Below, one piece after another: positions 23,058 to 35,716 of a stretch of DNA of 64,000 nucleotides (the first letter of the stretch is position 1; each line of letters starts with the position of its first letter). A program made the translations under genes and the position numbers. The stretch is from positions 1,116,001 to 1,180,000 of the forward strand of contig JABYQN010000010.1 in assembly GCA_022606135.1 (NCBI GenBank). The letters are read 5' to 3'. Under the pieces are notes generated by a model that saw nothing but the letters and a program-made list of their open reading frames with translations, made no database searches and was not told the origin of the DNA. The DNA comes from Fomes fomentarius. Taxonomy: Eukaryota; Basidiomycota; Agaricomycetes; Polyporales; Polyporaceae.

Positions 23058-26000
23058 TCACACAACTCCCAACACAACAGTAGCCCTGAGGCTCACTTCC
23101 CGCCCGGCAGGCATATACACAGGCTTCGGCTGACCGTCGGCATCGACCTCAAGATACTCCTCTGTCCGTAGCGAGCTCGATTTCCACCCCCAGCTCTGAT
23201 GCACCGTAAACGTATCCGGCGCGCTCGTGAACCGCGTCAAGCTTGCCCCGGTCGCACTCGCACAGGAGATCGTGAAGTACGCGCTGACCTTCGGACGGGG
23301 GTCGCGGTACGGTTGTGGGGGCGTCACGGGCGGCGCACGAGCAGGCAGTCCTGGGGCGATACTCCCTACGCTCCCAGAAGCAGAATGAAGGGGGGTAGAC
23401 GAGCGCGAGAAGGCAGATACACTCTGGATAGATGTTGGCCCAGAGGCACTAGTAGACACCGGTGTTCCGGGCGCGGAAGGAGCGGTCGATGTTGGGCGAG
23501 AAAGGGGTGACGAGGAAAAATCAGACGGTGAGGGCGAAAAGGCCGTGGATCCGGCAGATGATAGCGGTCGAGGGCTTGAGACCGACGAGGACGCTCCGCG
23601 ACCGAGCATGTTCCTATCCCGTGGAGGGGAAGGTAACATCCCAGTAACAGGCGCGGAGGAGCCAGGTATAGGATCAACGCAAGACTGGCGATGCAAGTAT
23701 ATGCCGAGCTGGACGCCTTTCTTCCGTACGACCTGGACATAGACGTTGTACAGGCTACCTGCATACCAAATGGTATGTGAGTGCAGACGATTCTTCTCCT
23801 TGAGCGCGTCAACGTCCCAGAACTCGACCGCGAACCGATAGGGCGGGTGTTCCGTCCATCTCGTCTCTGGGTCGGGAGAACCCCCACTCGACAAGGGCTC
23901 CGCGGACGGTGCAAATGACGTCGCTGGTCGACATGTTCGCTCCAACCCAAAGAAGTTCGCCTCGGTTAGTTGAGGTCCGTCCTTCTTCGGCGTACCCAGC
24001 TCAAACAGCTCATCCATGGAGGCACCTTCGCCCTCGAAGCCCGCATTGTCACCTAGACGGAAGGATGTATCTCCAGGCACAGGGTAAAACACTTTGCCAT
24101 GCTCTTCAGGGCGAAGGGTTAGTTTTCCGACCTCGTCGGTCGTGAGACTGATCCCAAGCTCTTTAGTAGTAGCCGAGGAGAGAGAAGGCGACGCTGACCC
24201 TGGAGGTCTGTAAGTGATGTAGTGCTTTAATGCCGACTGATTCCATAACGATGCCTGCAGCACCGCGAGAGCAACGAAGGGCTTGCCAGTCAGGGGTGAG
24301 ACGTCCGTAGATATGGCCATCAGGTCGTCTATATGCTGCAGAACTCCAGGTGAGCTTATTCCACAAAATCCGTTCATCGACACCCACCATGTTCGCATAA
24401 TATACACCCCCGCTGAACAACTTCTCGAACTCCGCCTCTTCTTCCTCCGATATCCCCGAGTCGCCGGTCCTAATAGCAGCTCTCCTCATCTCGACAACGC
24501 TCCGGGCTATCTCATAACGCTCCTTCTCACCTCTCACAAACAGCGCATCTGACGACAGCAACCCACGCACCCAGCGCGCGCTGAGTCCGCCCCTCCTCCA
24601 AATGACCGGCGCGACCACGGTTATACCGCTGGAAAGCTTTCTCCCACCGAACGTGGGACCGGCCATTTCGGGTGGAGCAGAGCCTGGCCTCTCGGTCGCA
24701 CACTGCGCGTCGTAAGGGGCTGGAGACCATATGACGTCTCTACTCGTCGGCTCCTTCTCAGCCCGTTCCTCGTAGCGTAGCATGTCGATGGCCCACCGAC
24801 TCAGCCAACACGCGGCAGCCTCACCGACCTTGTCAGACAGCGCGCCGTAGTAGTAATGGGGCTCTGGACGGCGCGTCTCGGTCTTCTCGCGAGCTTCAGG
24901 CCTCTTCTCGGCGTCACGGTCAACACCCGCGTCGATTTCGGAGTCCGTATCCGAGTCAGGGCCTTCGCCGCCAATGCGTGAGTGCTTCGAAGCTGCTCGT
25001 TGGCGAGTCCCTGAGGGGTTCGCGGACGGGTCTGCTCCTTCCTCACGCTTGCGTAAGAGGTCCGCAGGAACCTCGATGGATTCGATGGACTCGTATGATG
25101 ACAACGCCTCATCGTCGTTGATGAGCTCGGCAACTTCATCGAGACCAGTCGCCGCCTCCGACTCGTGGTCGATTCCTTCATTCTCCGTCCCGCGGTCGTG
25201 CACCGGACCGATACCGTGACCTATAGCAAAATCGAGATAGCGAATGACGGTATGCGGGCCGACTGTGCGAACGATAGCAGAGAGTGCTTGCGATGCGACG
25301 GAGGGTATAGATAGGTAGACAGCAGTTGCGAGGAGCGAGAGCAAAAAGCGAGGAGAAGCAGGATGGTGCCCAGGAGGCAGGGTCGGTGCAGAAGAAATGT
25401 CAAGACTGGACGGAAACATAGTAGAGGAATCCGAGTGCGAGATTGGATGTCCAGTTGAGAACGGCGGGGTAAGTGGGTGAGTCGCAGTGGGTATCAAAGA
25501 AGGGGATATCCAGAGGGGCGGGCCTCCGCCATACAGTCGCGCGATACATAACCTGCAATAGAGAATCCCGTACCGATCAGACATATACAACGCCCCATGC
25601 GCATGGAACGTACTCAAAGGCTAGAAAACACGCTCGTCAGAAATGATCGCGTATAGTGGTAATAAAGGACGAGGGCTATGAGGACGAATCTATTGCCTGC
25701 ATGGCCGGGACGAGCACGTGTTCTACACTGCCTATAGTCACCGTAGTGTTCTTGAATGCAGTGTCCGCATTTGGGAAGTATTGTTGCTGTTACTATGAAG
25801 AAGCGCTAGACTCACCAGCTCGTGTAATATTTGGGTCGTCAAAGAAGATGTCGATGTAGTCGGGTCCTATTCGATGGCTGAAGAACCGGGACCTTGACTC
25901 GGTAAAACCTGATGTGAATAGCGATTGGAAGAAGTCCTGTGGACGGAGTGAGAGTTATGGACAATATCGCTAGTCGGAGCGTTACATACCGCTTGGATGA

Positions 26001-26247
26001 GCACGACTCTGTGTAGCTTGTAGACGGCATGCCACGAGCCGGATATTCGGAGCGCAACATCCGCAGTCTTGCGCTGCAGAAAAGACGCATACAGGTGGGA
26101 CTGAAGGTCGGTGGTACTTGGACGCGTCGGGCTAGTCGGCGGCGAAGTCATAGCATGAGTACGGAGAGAGGAGGAGGAATGAGGAGGGAGATGAGAGCTC
26201 GAGAGCTGGGAAGAACGCTCAAATGCGAATAGAGATATATCGGACAT
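23058..26247 (-). CDS. BTB/POZ domain protein with 7-nt microexon
   Basis: Exons 26247-25990, 25936-25816, 25620-25614, 25552-24388 and 24335-23058 give 942 residues. The BTB domain occupies about residues 50-150: HLYASFLQRKTADVALRISG, the HRVVL core, FFQSLFTSGFTE, DYIDIFFDDPNITRA and LCIARLYGGGPPLW. The third exon is only 7 nt (CCTTTGA), supplying A-F-E between the phases of its neighbours. The C-terminal two-thirds has a membrane-like or helical RFLLSLLATAVYLSIPSVAS segment. It also has a YGALSDKVGEAAACWLSRWA block and, near the end, RFAVEFWDVDALKEKNRLHS followed by Ser/Pro-rich sequence. BTB proteins usually dimerise or recruit Cul3. The partner is unknown. It is divergent from TRS31, 330 bp away. 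Confidence 0.75.
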
Positions 26248-26577
26248 ATCAATAGAAGCCGTCCAGGGCTCGGCGAGACTGGTATCGTGTTCAAGGATGT
26301 GCAGAGTCAAAAATGGGCAAAAGGCAGATGCATGGAAGTCGGGGGTTCTCGTTCTCGTCCTCGTCCTCGCTCTACGCGTTCAAGCTTGAGGACGAGGTGG
26401 AGTGCGACCCTCGGTGTGAGTTCTTTCACCTGCCATTTCGAGTAGCCGAAGCAGTAGGCGCCCGATATGTGCTATGAGCATGTACGTCTCTGCTCCCCAA
26501 TCCTACATTGACCGACCATCTTGTGCAACACCGGCGAAGACACAGCCATCCTAGCCTTCAATCGACGACTACTAGCA
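26248..26577. promoter_or_regulatory. divergent promoter, BTB gene / TRS31
   Basis: 330 bp between opposite ATGs. No specific element identified. Confidence 0.4.
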
Positions 26578-27492
26578 ATGGCTTACTCCCAACCGCATCC
26601 TCGCTTCTCTGTGCTCTCCACATCTTCGCTATCATCCGCCGAACATCTATCTCCTGCCGGGTCGTCCTCTCGCTTCTCGCTACCCTCTGCGCCGTCGATC
26701 ACTACTGTAACGACCCCTAAGCCAGGAGCACGACCAAATATCTACGACAGACCTTTGAACAGGACCCGGAATGCAGAAGTCTCTGCATCGGCGTTCGCCT
26801 TCCTGTTCTCGGAGATCGTGCAGTACACCCAGAAGCGAGTCAATGGAATCAATGACCTTGAGCGAAGGTGAGTTGGAAATGCATGTTGGTAGGCATGACG
26901 CTTTTAGCTGACCGTTTGACTTAGACTGAACACGCTCGGGTATCGGGTCGGTACTCGAGTGCTCGAGCTCATGGCCTGGCGCAACGAGTCGGCCTCAAAA
27001 ACCCCCAAACGCGAGACGCGCTTTCTCCCCGCACTCATGTCAATCCATACGCACGTCTGGAGAGCTGTGTTCGGAAAGCCTGCCGATGCAATCGAGAAGA
27101 GCGTCGAGAATGCAGATGAATGTGCGTGTGTTCCCATATTGTATCGTCTTTTACCCAATCTTCACATATAATTCTATGCTTCCATGCAATATAAGACATG
27201 ATCATCGACAATGATCCTCCTATCACACGGAATATTTCCGTTCCCCGAGATATGAGCTCGCTTAGCTGCTCGTCATTCACCGCTGGTATCGTGGAAGCCG
27301 TCCTAGACGGCCTGGGCTTCGTACGTCACTGTCTTGTACTGACATCGAGTGCGAACTGGACTCACGAGCTCGCCGCAGTCGGCCCGTGTTACAGCACACA
27401 ACACACCAACGGAACAATATCCGAACCGAACAACTGTCCTCATAAAGCTCGAGAAGTCTGTTCTGGAGCGGGAGGAAGCGCTGAAGACGTAG
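26578..27492 (+). CDS. TRS31: TRAPP complex subunit Trs31 (TRAPPC5/Bet3 family)
   Basis: Four exons (26578-26867, 26925-27121, 27196-27320, 27379-27492) encode 241 residues. After a Ser-rich leader of about 55 residues the Bet3-like fold follows closely: NIYDRPLNRTRNAEVSAS, FAFLFSEIVQYTQKRVNGIN, DLERRLNTLGYRVGTRVLEL, FLPALMSIHTHVWRAVFGKP, CSSFTAGIVEAVLDGLGF and LIKLEKSVLEREEALKT. Trs31 is a core subunit of TRAPP, the exchange factor for Ypt1/Rab1 in ER-to-Golgi traffic. The ATG at 26578 is the only one in frame before the conserved region. A very close match to the family throughout. Confidence 0.93.
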
Positions 27493-28831
27493 CACGTTTG
27501 CGGGGCTACTGTTACGCTCAGCGCAGCAGGCGCAGACCCAGGCTCCTCAATTGTACCCCGTGGAGCACCCCGGGCTTCTCATGCACCGATCGGGTTTTGT
27601 GGAGGGGATGGACTGCGCCAAGAACACTGATTCTAGGCACTGGAAGGGATGCTAGGGGTGCTCGGTACGCTCTTCGCTATATGTCACCCGTTCCGAGGTG
27701 TGCCCCGTCCATATGTTCCGGATTGTTCAGCTTCACGTCTGAGCGGATTTGGCTGGCATGAAATGGACCGCATCATCTGCTAGAGAGTTTAGTGGACTAT
27801 TCCTGGGCTATTCCTCGAAATCGTGAGAATAGTTCTGCGGGAGATGAATAAAGCCTGTGCTTCGCAAAGCCCACTACGGCTTCACCGGTAGTCGTTGGAC
27901 AGAATGAGGGTGACCGCAATGGTGAACATAGCGAGCAGCGCAGACCGCAGCTCTCAACACAAACTATAACAGTCGGGATGGTGTGGGCGCTCCGTTCCTC
28001 TGATCCGCAAGTTGCCACATGACATCCAATCTTGCTTATCTTGAGCGCTGTGGCCTGGACTCACATCCTCGCCTCATCCTCGTCAAAGCCCCTCTACTGC
28101 CATTCAAACAACCTTCGTGTGCTAGAACAAGTACACGTCCAACAGTCTACGATACCGTGTCTGCTCTTCAAAAGGGAGTTCATGACGATGATTTTGCCGT
28201 AAGTCCTCCATTCGGTCCTTTCTTCACAGAGCGACTTTATCGATGTGAACCAGGCGAGCCGCTGTACCATACCTGTTTTGGGTGTCTACAAATTGCCTGG
28301 GGGCTGGATTTGACTCCCGCCCACACAGACGCATATGCATGTTATTGTGCAGCACGTTCAGGGCGGTGAGGACGGCCATCTCTATCCACTGTGCTCTCGT
28401 GCCGAGGCCTGTGCTTATGTGCGTTCGCTGTAACCTCGAGAGACCCGAACTGTTTTCCCTGGCTCCGCATCCCAGCAGTATCTCAGCCTGTTCTGTATGA
28501 CGTCTGTACATGTGACGCCGTAAAAATGTATAAGCGGACATAAGCGCTGCGGTCTAGGTGGTCGGCGACGGTGTGGGATCTGTTGTCGTCCTTCCTTTTC
28601 TGTATCCGCAGAGCTCGAGAACTGGCCATGGCTGTTCTCAGTCTGCTGCCATTCCGGTCTTCCCTGATCGAGCGTCGTTCCAGGCCACATGTGCTGCACC
28701 ATATATCTCTTCGTTCCCCAGACACCATCCATCCGCTCTACTCCCCGTCCATCTACTGACCGCTCATCTCCTCCTGCCTTGACCAGTGTCTGCCGGTTGT
28801 GATATCAGGTGGCAAAAGAAACTCGATAACG
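27493..28831. other. intergenic, no gene recognised
   Basis: A 116-codon + ORF starts with ATG at 28019 but matches nothing and has no exon partner, so it is left uncalled. The rest is 3' flank of TRS31 and 5' flank of the DHODH gene. Confidence 0.45.
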
Positions 28832-30215
28832 ATGGTCAAAATCCACACGCTTCACATCGAGCCTCCAGTCGTCAACTCATCGTGTGCCTGGGCAACCGAC
28901 TATGAGCAACTACGAGAGCTGTACGACTCACCCTACACTGGCGCTTTGATCACCCGGACTGCAACGTTCAACGGCTTCAGCGAGGACGCATCCAACGTGG
29001 TAAGTGAGGATATTCTTCCCCACATCGGGCGGAGGATTGATTATCCGCACGATGCTTGGGCAGGTTGCGTTCTCCAAGTCAAATGTTTCTTCCCTCAATT
29101 CCTACGGTTACTCACCATACCCACTATCTAATTACCTCGATTGGGTGTACACTTTGCTCACGACGCCCATGCTTGACGGGAGTCCACCTACGAAACCCAT
29201 CGTTATCAGTATTACGGCGTCCACGCCTACCGTCCTCGCCGAGATGGTCGAGAACATCCAGGGATTACGAAGGAAACTGCGCGCAACCTACTCGGCGTCC
29301 ACCTATGGCGACTTTCACCCTGCTAGCCCCACCCGGCCAAAACGCCATTCGGCAGGCGCGTCTTCCTCTTCCCAGGCCACGCAGCACACAATCGCCTTCG
29401 TACCCGCCATCGACCCTGCCACCCTCGTCGCCATTGAGCTCAATACCTCGTGTCCAAACATCAAGGAGGCTCCACCGCCAGCCTACACATTCTCCTTCCT
29501 CCTCCCTTACCTTGATGTCCTCTCGTCAGCATTCTATTCTGATCCCAGCCTGACGATCGGCCTCAAACTCCCTCCCTATCTCTACCCATCACGGTTCGTG
29601 GAGGCCATCCGCTTCTTGCACACATATACCCGCGAAATTCGACCAGCCGCATTCGTCAGAGGCACAACCCAGGAGCCGCTAGACGCGAACGGGGTAGCAA
29701 TGCGCTCGCTGAACCCATTCGCCTACCTCGCGTGCACAAACACTCTAGGCAATTGTCTCATGTTCGGCGACGACTCTTTCTACGACCCATCGGAGGCTCC
29801 TCGACACCCCGGGCCAAATGACATGGACACCGACGGTCCGGCCCCAACGCTACACACCTCACATCATCGATCTAGTCCGACCCCCTCATCCACCTCCTCA
29901 TCCTCGAGCACACCTCCACCACATCCACCCTCCCCGACAATGACGCCCTCACCATTCGCGCTCCCACCAGGTCTTGGTGGGCTCGGCGGCGAGTCGCTGC
30001 ACCCCATCGCGCTCGGGAACGTCTACTCCTTCGCGCGGGTGATCGCTGCGCACCCCGACCCCGCCATCCGGCGAATGCGAATAATCGGGATTGGCGGGGT
30101 GACATCTGCGGCCGCAGCGGCGCGAATGCGTGCCGCGGGCGCGTCGGTTGTGGGGTGTGCCACGCTCCTGGGCCGAGAAGGCGTCCGGGCGTTCGAGATT
30201 CTGGCTGGACACTAG
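28832..30215 (+). CDS. URA1: dihydroorotate dehydrogenase, class 1A-like (fumarate type)
   Basis: Two exons (28832-28999, 29064-30215) give 439 residues. Class 1A blocks: SPYTGALITRTATFNGF; SNVSSLNSYGYSPYPLSNYL; VAIELNTSCPNIKEAPPPAY, with the active-site Cys in E-L-N-x-S-C-P-N; LTIGLKLPPYLYPSRF; FAYLACTNTLGNCLMFGDD; GLGGLGGESLHPIALGNVYS; and the FMN-phosphate region RIIGIGGVTSAAAAARM with GCATLLGREGVRAFEIL. Class 1A enzymes are cytosolic and oxidise dihydroorotate to orotate with fumarate in pyrimidine synthesis. No mitochondrial presequence or N-terminal membrane helix is seen, unlike class 2. It is about 120 residues longer than the usual ~312, owing to two low-complexity insertions. Other FMN oxidoreductases are less likely. 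Confidence 0.85.
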
Positions 30216-31267
30216 TCGGCCCTCCTGTTGACGGTTCCTGTGAGTATTGCCACATAAATGATGGGCGTAACCCGCTCGGCTTGTGTTATTGAGCGGGCGC
30301 TCTGTCCCACTGTCGTCGGTTCTGGGTACTCATACACTTACGTTGACTGGACACTTGACGTCCCGCGTGTATCCTTGGTTTACGGATTATGGTACCCCGC
30401 AGCGTATGGATCGTCTTCTCCGCACTGCTTTTCGCCGCATCGCGTCTATGCGCACGAAGCAAGGCGCCTTCCTACACGCACTGCCTGCTTCTTGGGCCGT
30501 CGCCTGAGAAATTGCATTCCCGCGGGCGCATTACCGTAACCCCTTCATGTCGCTTATGCGGCGACGTCCAACACTCTACTTGATGACCTTGGGTATCGGG
30601 CACGGCTCTCACAGTCTGCAGACCATTGGGTTCGTATTCGGAGACCACTATGTGCTACTACATCCATCGCAATATTACACCCCGTCACGCGTCGTAATAG
30701 ATACAGCATACAGTATGTATAAGACCACAACAACAACATCATGGCCCGGCGAGAGACGTCGGTTATTGCTACAACATGAGAGAGATGAGACCAAGAAATA
30801 TATACTTCGGAACCCGAGATGGGAAAATTAGATGGACGAGTCATCCGAGCGAGTCAGAGAGAGAGAGATGGAGAAGGAGCGATGTCCACGGAGGCATCAC
30901 AGACGAGGAGGAGATAGGAGAGAGAAGAGTGGAGGCGGAGACAGAGCACAAGAAAAGAGAAACTAATCACAAGCATAGGAGATATCGTCCAGTCACACCA
31001 CTCGTGCGAGATGTCCATTCCCTGACACCGCAGAGAGACCTTGACATCCCCGATGCGGCGCCGAGACGTCCGACGTCCGACGCGACGCCACCTCCCCGGG
31101 CGCGCCACCTGAGTCGCCCATCGATGTTGAGGCCCAGAGGGAGCAATTTGTAGTGGCCCGCAGCAGCCTCGCCCGCCATATGCATCGAGAGCAATCAAGA
31201 CCGCGCCCGAGAGAGAGAGCACGGGGTCGGGGTCAGGGTCACGGGATCGGGGGCACTCGCCGCCTAC
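30216..31267. other. intergenic, convergent 3' flanks
   Basis: Lies between DHODH (+) and the HMG gene (-). Contains a short (GA)n tract near 30856-30868 and purine-rich sequence to about 30960. No gene seen. Confidence 0.45.
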
Positions 31268-32969
31268 TCAGAGAATGCAGTGCATGAGGCCCTGGAGGTC
31301 CGACGGCTCAGTCTGCACGGGCCCGGCACCGACTCCGAGCGCGCCCATTCCCATTCCGTCGTTGTGGTAGAACTCCGGCCAGACGTCCATTGTGTACTGC
31401 TCGAGCGACGGCGGGGGGATCGAATTCGAGCCGACTCCCGCGTCCGACTGCTGCTGCTGCTGCTGCCACTGCTGAGGCTGCACCTGCGGGTACGCTTGCT
31501 CGGGGGCGAACTCAGGGACCATGTCGTGAGGCCCAGGGGCGAAGGGGTTGGTGAAGATGATAGCGTGCTGGGACTCGGCGGGGAGCTCGATGGGATACAT
31601 GGCGGCCGGAGGCGCGACCTGGGGGTAAGGCGAGTACGCGGGCTGAATTCCCTCCATGGGCAGCTGGGGGTAGTAGGCGATGGAGTTGTTCTGCATGAGG
31701 TAGTCGTTGTGAACTTCGTTGCAGGCCATGACGTATTGCGCGTTCTTGGGCGTGTACATGTTCGTGAGCCCGAGGCTCTCGTGGGGCTGCATGGCACCAA
31801 AGTGCTGCATCGGAGAGTACTGAGAGAGAAGAGGGTCCTCAGGGAGGCTCGGATGAACGTTCAGGGTAGAGGTCTGTATAGCGACATCATTAGACGGTTG
31901 ATATCAAGAAATGAATTAATTGTGACTGACGTTCAGATGTGGCTGAGGCGAGAACTGCAGAGGGCTGAGAGGGCTCGGGGTCGGAAGCTCAGTGACCTCA
32001 AACTGAAGCTCGGGGCCGGAAAGGGGTGTGACAGGAGGAAGCAGCGGGCTCCGAAAGGGGGTCTCGCCAGAAGACGAAGGAGAAGAGGCGAGCTGGGGCG
32101 TCGACGGGGTCGAAGGGGTGGGCTGGGGGTTGGCGTTGAAGACGACAGTGGTGTAGTCATCCGAGGGGGTGTTTGCGGGAGCCTCGCGAGCCTGTCGCTC
32201 CTGCACTTCGTGGTCGAACTGGTCGACTGCGGCCTTGAGGTCCTCGCCAGTCTTACCCTCAAGGAGAAGACCAGCCATGAGCTTGCAGCGGTCCTTGTCT
32301 TCCTTACCGTTGCGCTTGACCTTGCGCCGCTTAGGTGGAGCGGCGCGCTGCTGAGGAGCGAAGCGGTAGCCGGGATACTCTCTGTCGTGCTTCTCTTTCT
32401 CCATCGCCGCCTTGTGTTGGTAATATTCCTTCTGCGCCCGCGGGCCATTCTTCCACATCTCAGCGATGATCCGAGAGATCATGCGATGGTCGCGCTCGAG
32501 ACCCTTGAGCTCCCTGCACTTGTCGCTCCGGAAGAGGATGAAGGCATTGCGGGGACGAGGGATATGGTTGGGGTCCTTGGCGAGGCGACGGGAGGCGGAC
32601 TTGTGCTTGGGTGGAGGAGACGAGCGGGGCGAGCCCGGAGAGGATGCACGAGAGGAGGGCGGCGAAGTAGCAGTGGTGGAGGGTGTGCCGGTGGGCGAAG
32701 GACAATCTGTTGGGGCAGGGGAGGGAGCAGAAGAGGAAGGGGACGCGTCGAGGTTGTGCCACTCGGGAGCATTAGCCGAGGTAGCGGAGATCTCGTGCCG
32801 GGGGAATGGCAGAGAGTCGCAGAGGCCGCCCCATGGCACGACTGGAGCGTCAACGGGAGACTCTGTGAGGAAAGAGTTGATGTGATGAGCGCTGGAGGGT
32901 GGAGATATGTTGTTGAAGATACATACGGTCTTGGGCTTGGGTGAAGCTTGAATGCGCGTGGTGGGACAT
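31268..32969 (-). CDS. MATA-type HMG-box transcription factor
   Basis: Three exons (32969-32927, 32862-31931, 31873-31268) encode 526 residues. The HMG box lies at about residues 112-180: HIPRPRNAFILFRSDKCREL, then RDHRMISRIIAEMWKN and KEYYQHKAAMEKEKHDREYP. The N-x-F-I-L-F-R-x-x-K and I-S-x-I-x-x-x-x-W patterns place it in the MATA_HMG group, which includes fungal mating-type and pheromone-response regulators (Prf1/Mat2/Pcc1-like). A basic PPKRRKVKRNGK stretch just after the box is a likely nuclear signal. The C-terminal half is Pro/Ser-rich, with a Q-rich run (QPQQWQQQQQQ) and a Tyr/Met/Pro-rich tail suited to activation. Which regulator it is cannot be told without a tree. No homeodomain or pheromone genes lie nearby, so it is not a MAT locus. 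Confidence 0.8.
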
Positions 32970-33720
32970 GGTGAATCGCGTTGGGCGGAGTGATGAGCAG
33001 GAGGTCGGCGAGGGCGAACACGGGGGGAGATGGGGAAGAAAGGACGTTCATGCTTGGTTCTTTATAAACGTAGAGGATGCGAGTGAGCGAGGGGACCTGT
33101 GTGGCTTCAGACCTTCTGCACACGGGCGCGCCTAGCGAGAGATCTGCTGTCGATCCACGTCACACCCAGGCTTTTGGTACCCCCTGCTATAATCAACCTG
33201 CGGTGTGCCCTGGTTCGCCACGCGCCTTCCGCGTCTCCGATCGAGATCCCCCATGATCGCCTGTCCTATTGTCCGCTGTTTTGAGAACATATACGCTGCT
33301 ACTCAACGCAGGCAGCATGCACAGTCCACACCCGCTACATGCATGCATAGGGTTGCATTGCCGCAAAATGCGCAGATACCTGCTTTGGCTTCTGGTAGAC
33401 GTCTCAGCTTGGTTGTGGTGTAGGCTGAACGGACGCTCACCTAGACGCAGCTTGTGATAATTAATGTCGACGGAGTTCGTGTCTTCATCATCCGTATCGG
33501 GCTAAGACGCTCTCTGGATAGTTGGATGGCGACAGCGCATGAGAGGGTGGGCTTAGCCGAGTGGCACACTTGGCGCGCCTGCTGGCTGGATTCGCCTCCG
33601 AGTCTGTTCCCCGGAACCCACTCACAGTCCGGCTTTCAACCAATTCACCGGCCCTTCACGTCTTCGGCCGGGCCGGCTGCCCATGCATATGGTGCGACTC
33701 TGCAACCAGCATGGTGTGAA

Positions 33721-33766
33721 GGAACGTTTCCCGATGTCTCCTCACCGAGACATTGGGAAACGTTCC
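33721..33766. repeat. 20-bp near-perfect inverted repeat (hairpin)
   Basis: Left arm 33721-33740 and right arm 33747-33766 are reverse complements with a single mismatch. They are separated by 6 nt. Not inside any called gene. Confidence 0.85.
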
Positions 33767-35716
33767 ACGTTGATCACATTGCTGTGTGCCGCCCGCCGCT
33801 CCCGACTCCTTCCTCGTCGTTGATGATAGCGAGCTCCTGTTTTGAGTGATCCACTTCACTTACATGAGGCGCGTTTTCGAGAAACGCTACCTGGGTGCAG
33901 TGAGATGTTACTGCCCGTTGTCCCATCATGTACAGCTCCCTCAACAGTCCGCAAAAGACCAAACATGATCAGAACTTTTCATACGTATCCCTCTCCATAA
34001 CGTCATCTAGTCTCGCCCTGATGCATATCTGTGGGGCAACAGGAACATGCCAGACACGAATCCGAAAACGCGCCTTTCCAATGCTGACCCACGACGAAGA
34101 AATGGGAGCTCACCGTCTGGGACAGCACCGGTGCGAGCGCGGACAGCGTGCAGGTGACCTCATTCACTGCTACACGTGGCTCAAAGTGGAACAGGACAAC
34201 GATGCCCTGCGTCCATGAGACTGCCGGGATTAGTCATGGACGCAACATGGTATACGGAGAGCGGACCTTGTTCGATGACGAGCACACGAAGCGCGTGCAC
34301 CGGAAGACGAGTATCGAATGCGATGTCCCATCATAACGCATTTCACGCCCTTTCCTGAATCGTACGAAGGTCGAGAACGCACCCCACACTAACATCACCT
34401 TGCTGTTGGCTGACGCCCGGAAACTGCCATATCACATCATCCATGGACAGCAATTCCGAAGTTCCCTCCGTTCTCCCCATATTTGGAAGGCGCGGTCAAG
34501 GCGCGGTAGCGATAGCCCCTCGATAACAATCACGAGGCCAACGATGGCAAGAGGTGCCATCCGATAAACACAATGAGGTCTGGCGTGGTTCACGCGTTCT
34601 GAGAGCCATTCCTGGAGGTCACCGAATGGTTCACAGAGGACGCTGACCCGCCGTAGGCTCGAAGCCCTTAGCCGCTGTGCCGCCGCCCACGCGCTTCTGA
34701 ATATTAATGATGACCGTCGACGATATACGCACCTGCGCATTCCATGACGTACTCCATTCGCATCGAACGACAGCGGTGCGATCGCAGATAGGGCCCCGTT
34801 CCATTACTATCCGAGTACCACTTTGGAGAAGTTCTACTCGAGTTGATAGTTACTTGAAGTTGCGTCGTGCGTTGAGGTTCGGAGCAAGCCCTTGCTCAGG
34901 CGCTTGCTTCGCAGTTCCATCCTCTCGGAAATTTTCACGGTGCCGCATTATGTAATACAAGTACTGCTATCAATACCTTCCTTATTTGGATGCTATCACT
35001 CCGAAACGCCCAGAGAAGAACCAGCAGATACAAACCTTGATAACATCACGTCGTGTTCCCCTCCCTCTGAGTATCACCTCGTGGCAAGCTGACGCCGCAG
35101 CTGCTTTCGCTTACATAATTCCACCTGGCCCACTTATGGGAGGTCGGGAGTCGGAAGTGCCACTCGATGTGCACCGATGTGCGCGGAGGAGTTTGACTAA
35201 CCAGATTTAGCGGAAAGCTTCTCTCACCCAGTTCCCGAATGCTGGTTTGCAGCGGCGACGGTGCGCGTCATGGTGCCACCCTCGGAGTCATGGTTCCGAC
35301 GCCGAGCAACGAAGCCTCAGGCCGCAGGCCTCAGCTTCAATGCTGTGCACCCCCCGCTAACATCAACCTGCTGTCCTTGGGCGGCAGCCCGTGCGCGTGG
35401 AAGCCTTCCTGTGCAAGTTTTAGCGGTCCCTTCTTCCAGAATGTTGTCTTTACCCGCCGAGCGCATGTTTTGCGTCCCTGAGTACGTCTGCGGGAGGCCT
35501 TCTGAACGGAGCGGAGCATCCATGATTAGATAACAACCTCATCTGGCAAGAGGGTTCATCGAGTCGCACGCCCACTAGTACTGCCCAGGCACCAGTCTCT
35601 GGACATCGAGTACCGAGCAGCCTCGAGGAACGTCGTCAATGGCTGGTACATAGCTCGTGACTAGAGCCGCCACACGGCAGGCCCGCCGTCAACGACTCCG
35701 ACCGAGGCGCACGTCA

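Noticed and set aside
28224..28541. Minus-strand peptide resembling translated tRNA sequence near 28300
   Set aside because: No cloverleaf could be folded: the T-arm-like string has no matching acceptor, D or anticodon stems.
31280..32944. 554-codon open frame on the + strand
   Set aside because: It is exactly antisense to the HMG-box gene, runs through its intron, and has Arg/Gly/Leu-biased composition typical of a reverse reading of GC-rich codons.
31268..32969. Mating-type (MAT) locus
   Set aside because: The HMG protein is MATA-type, but no homeodomain pair, pheromone receptor or pheromone precursor lies in the window.
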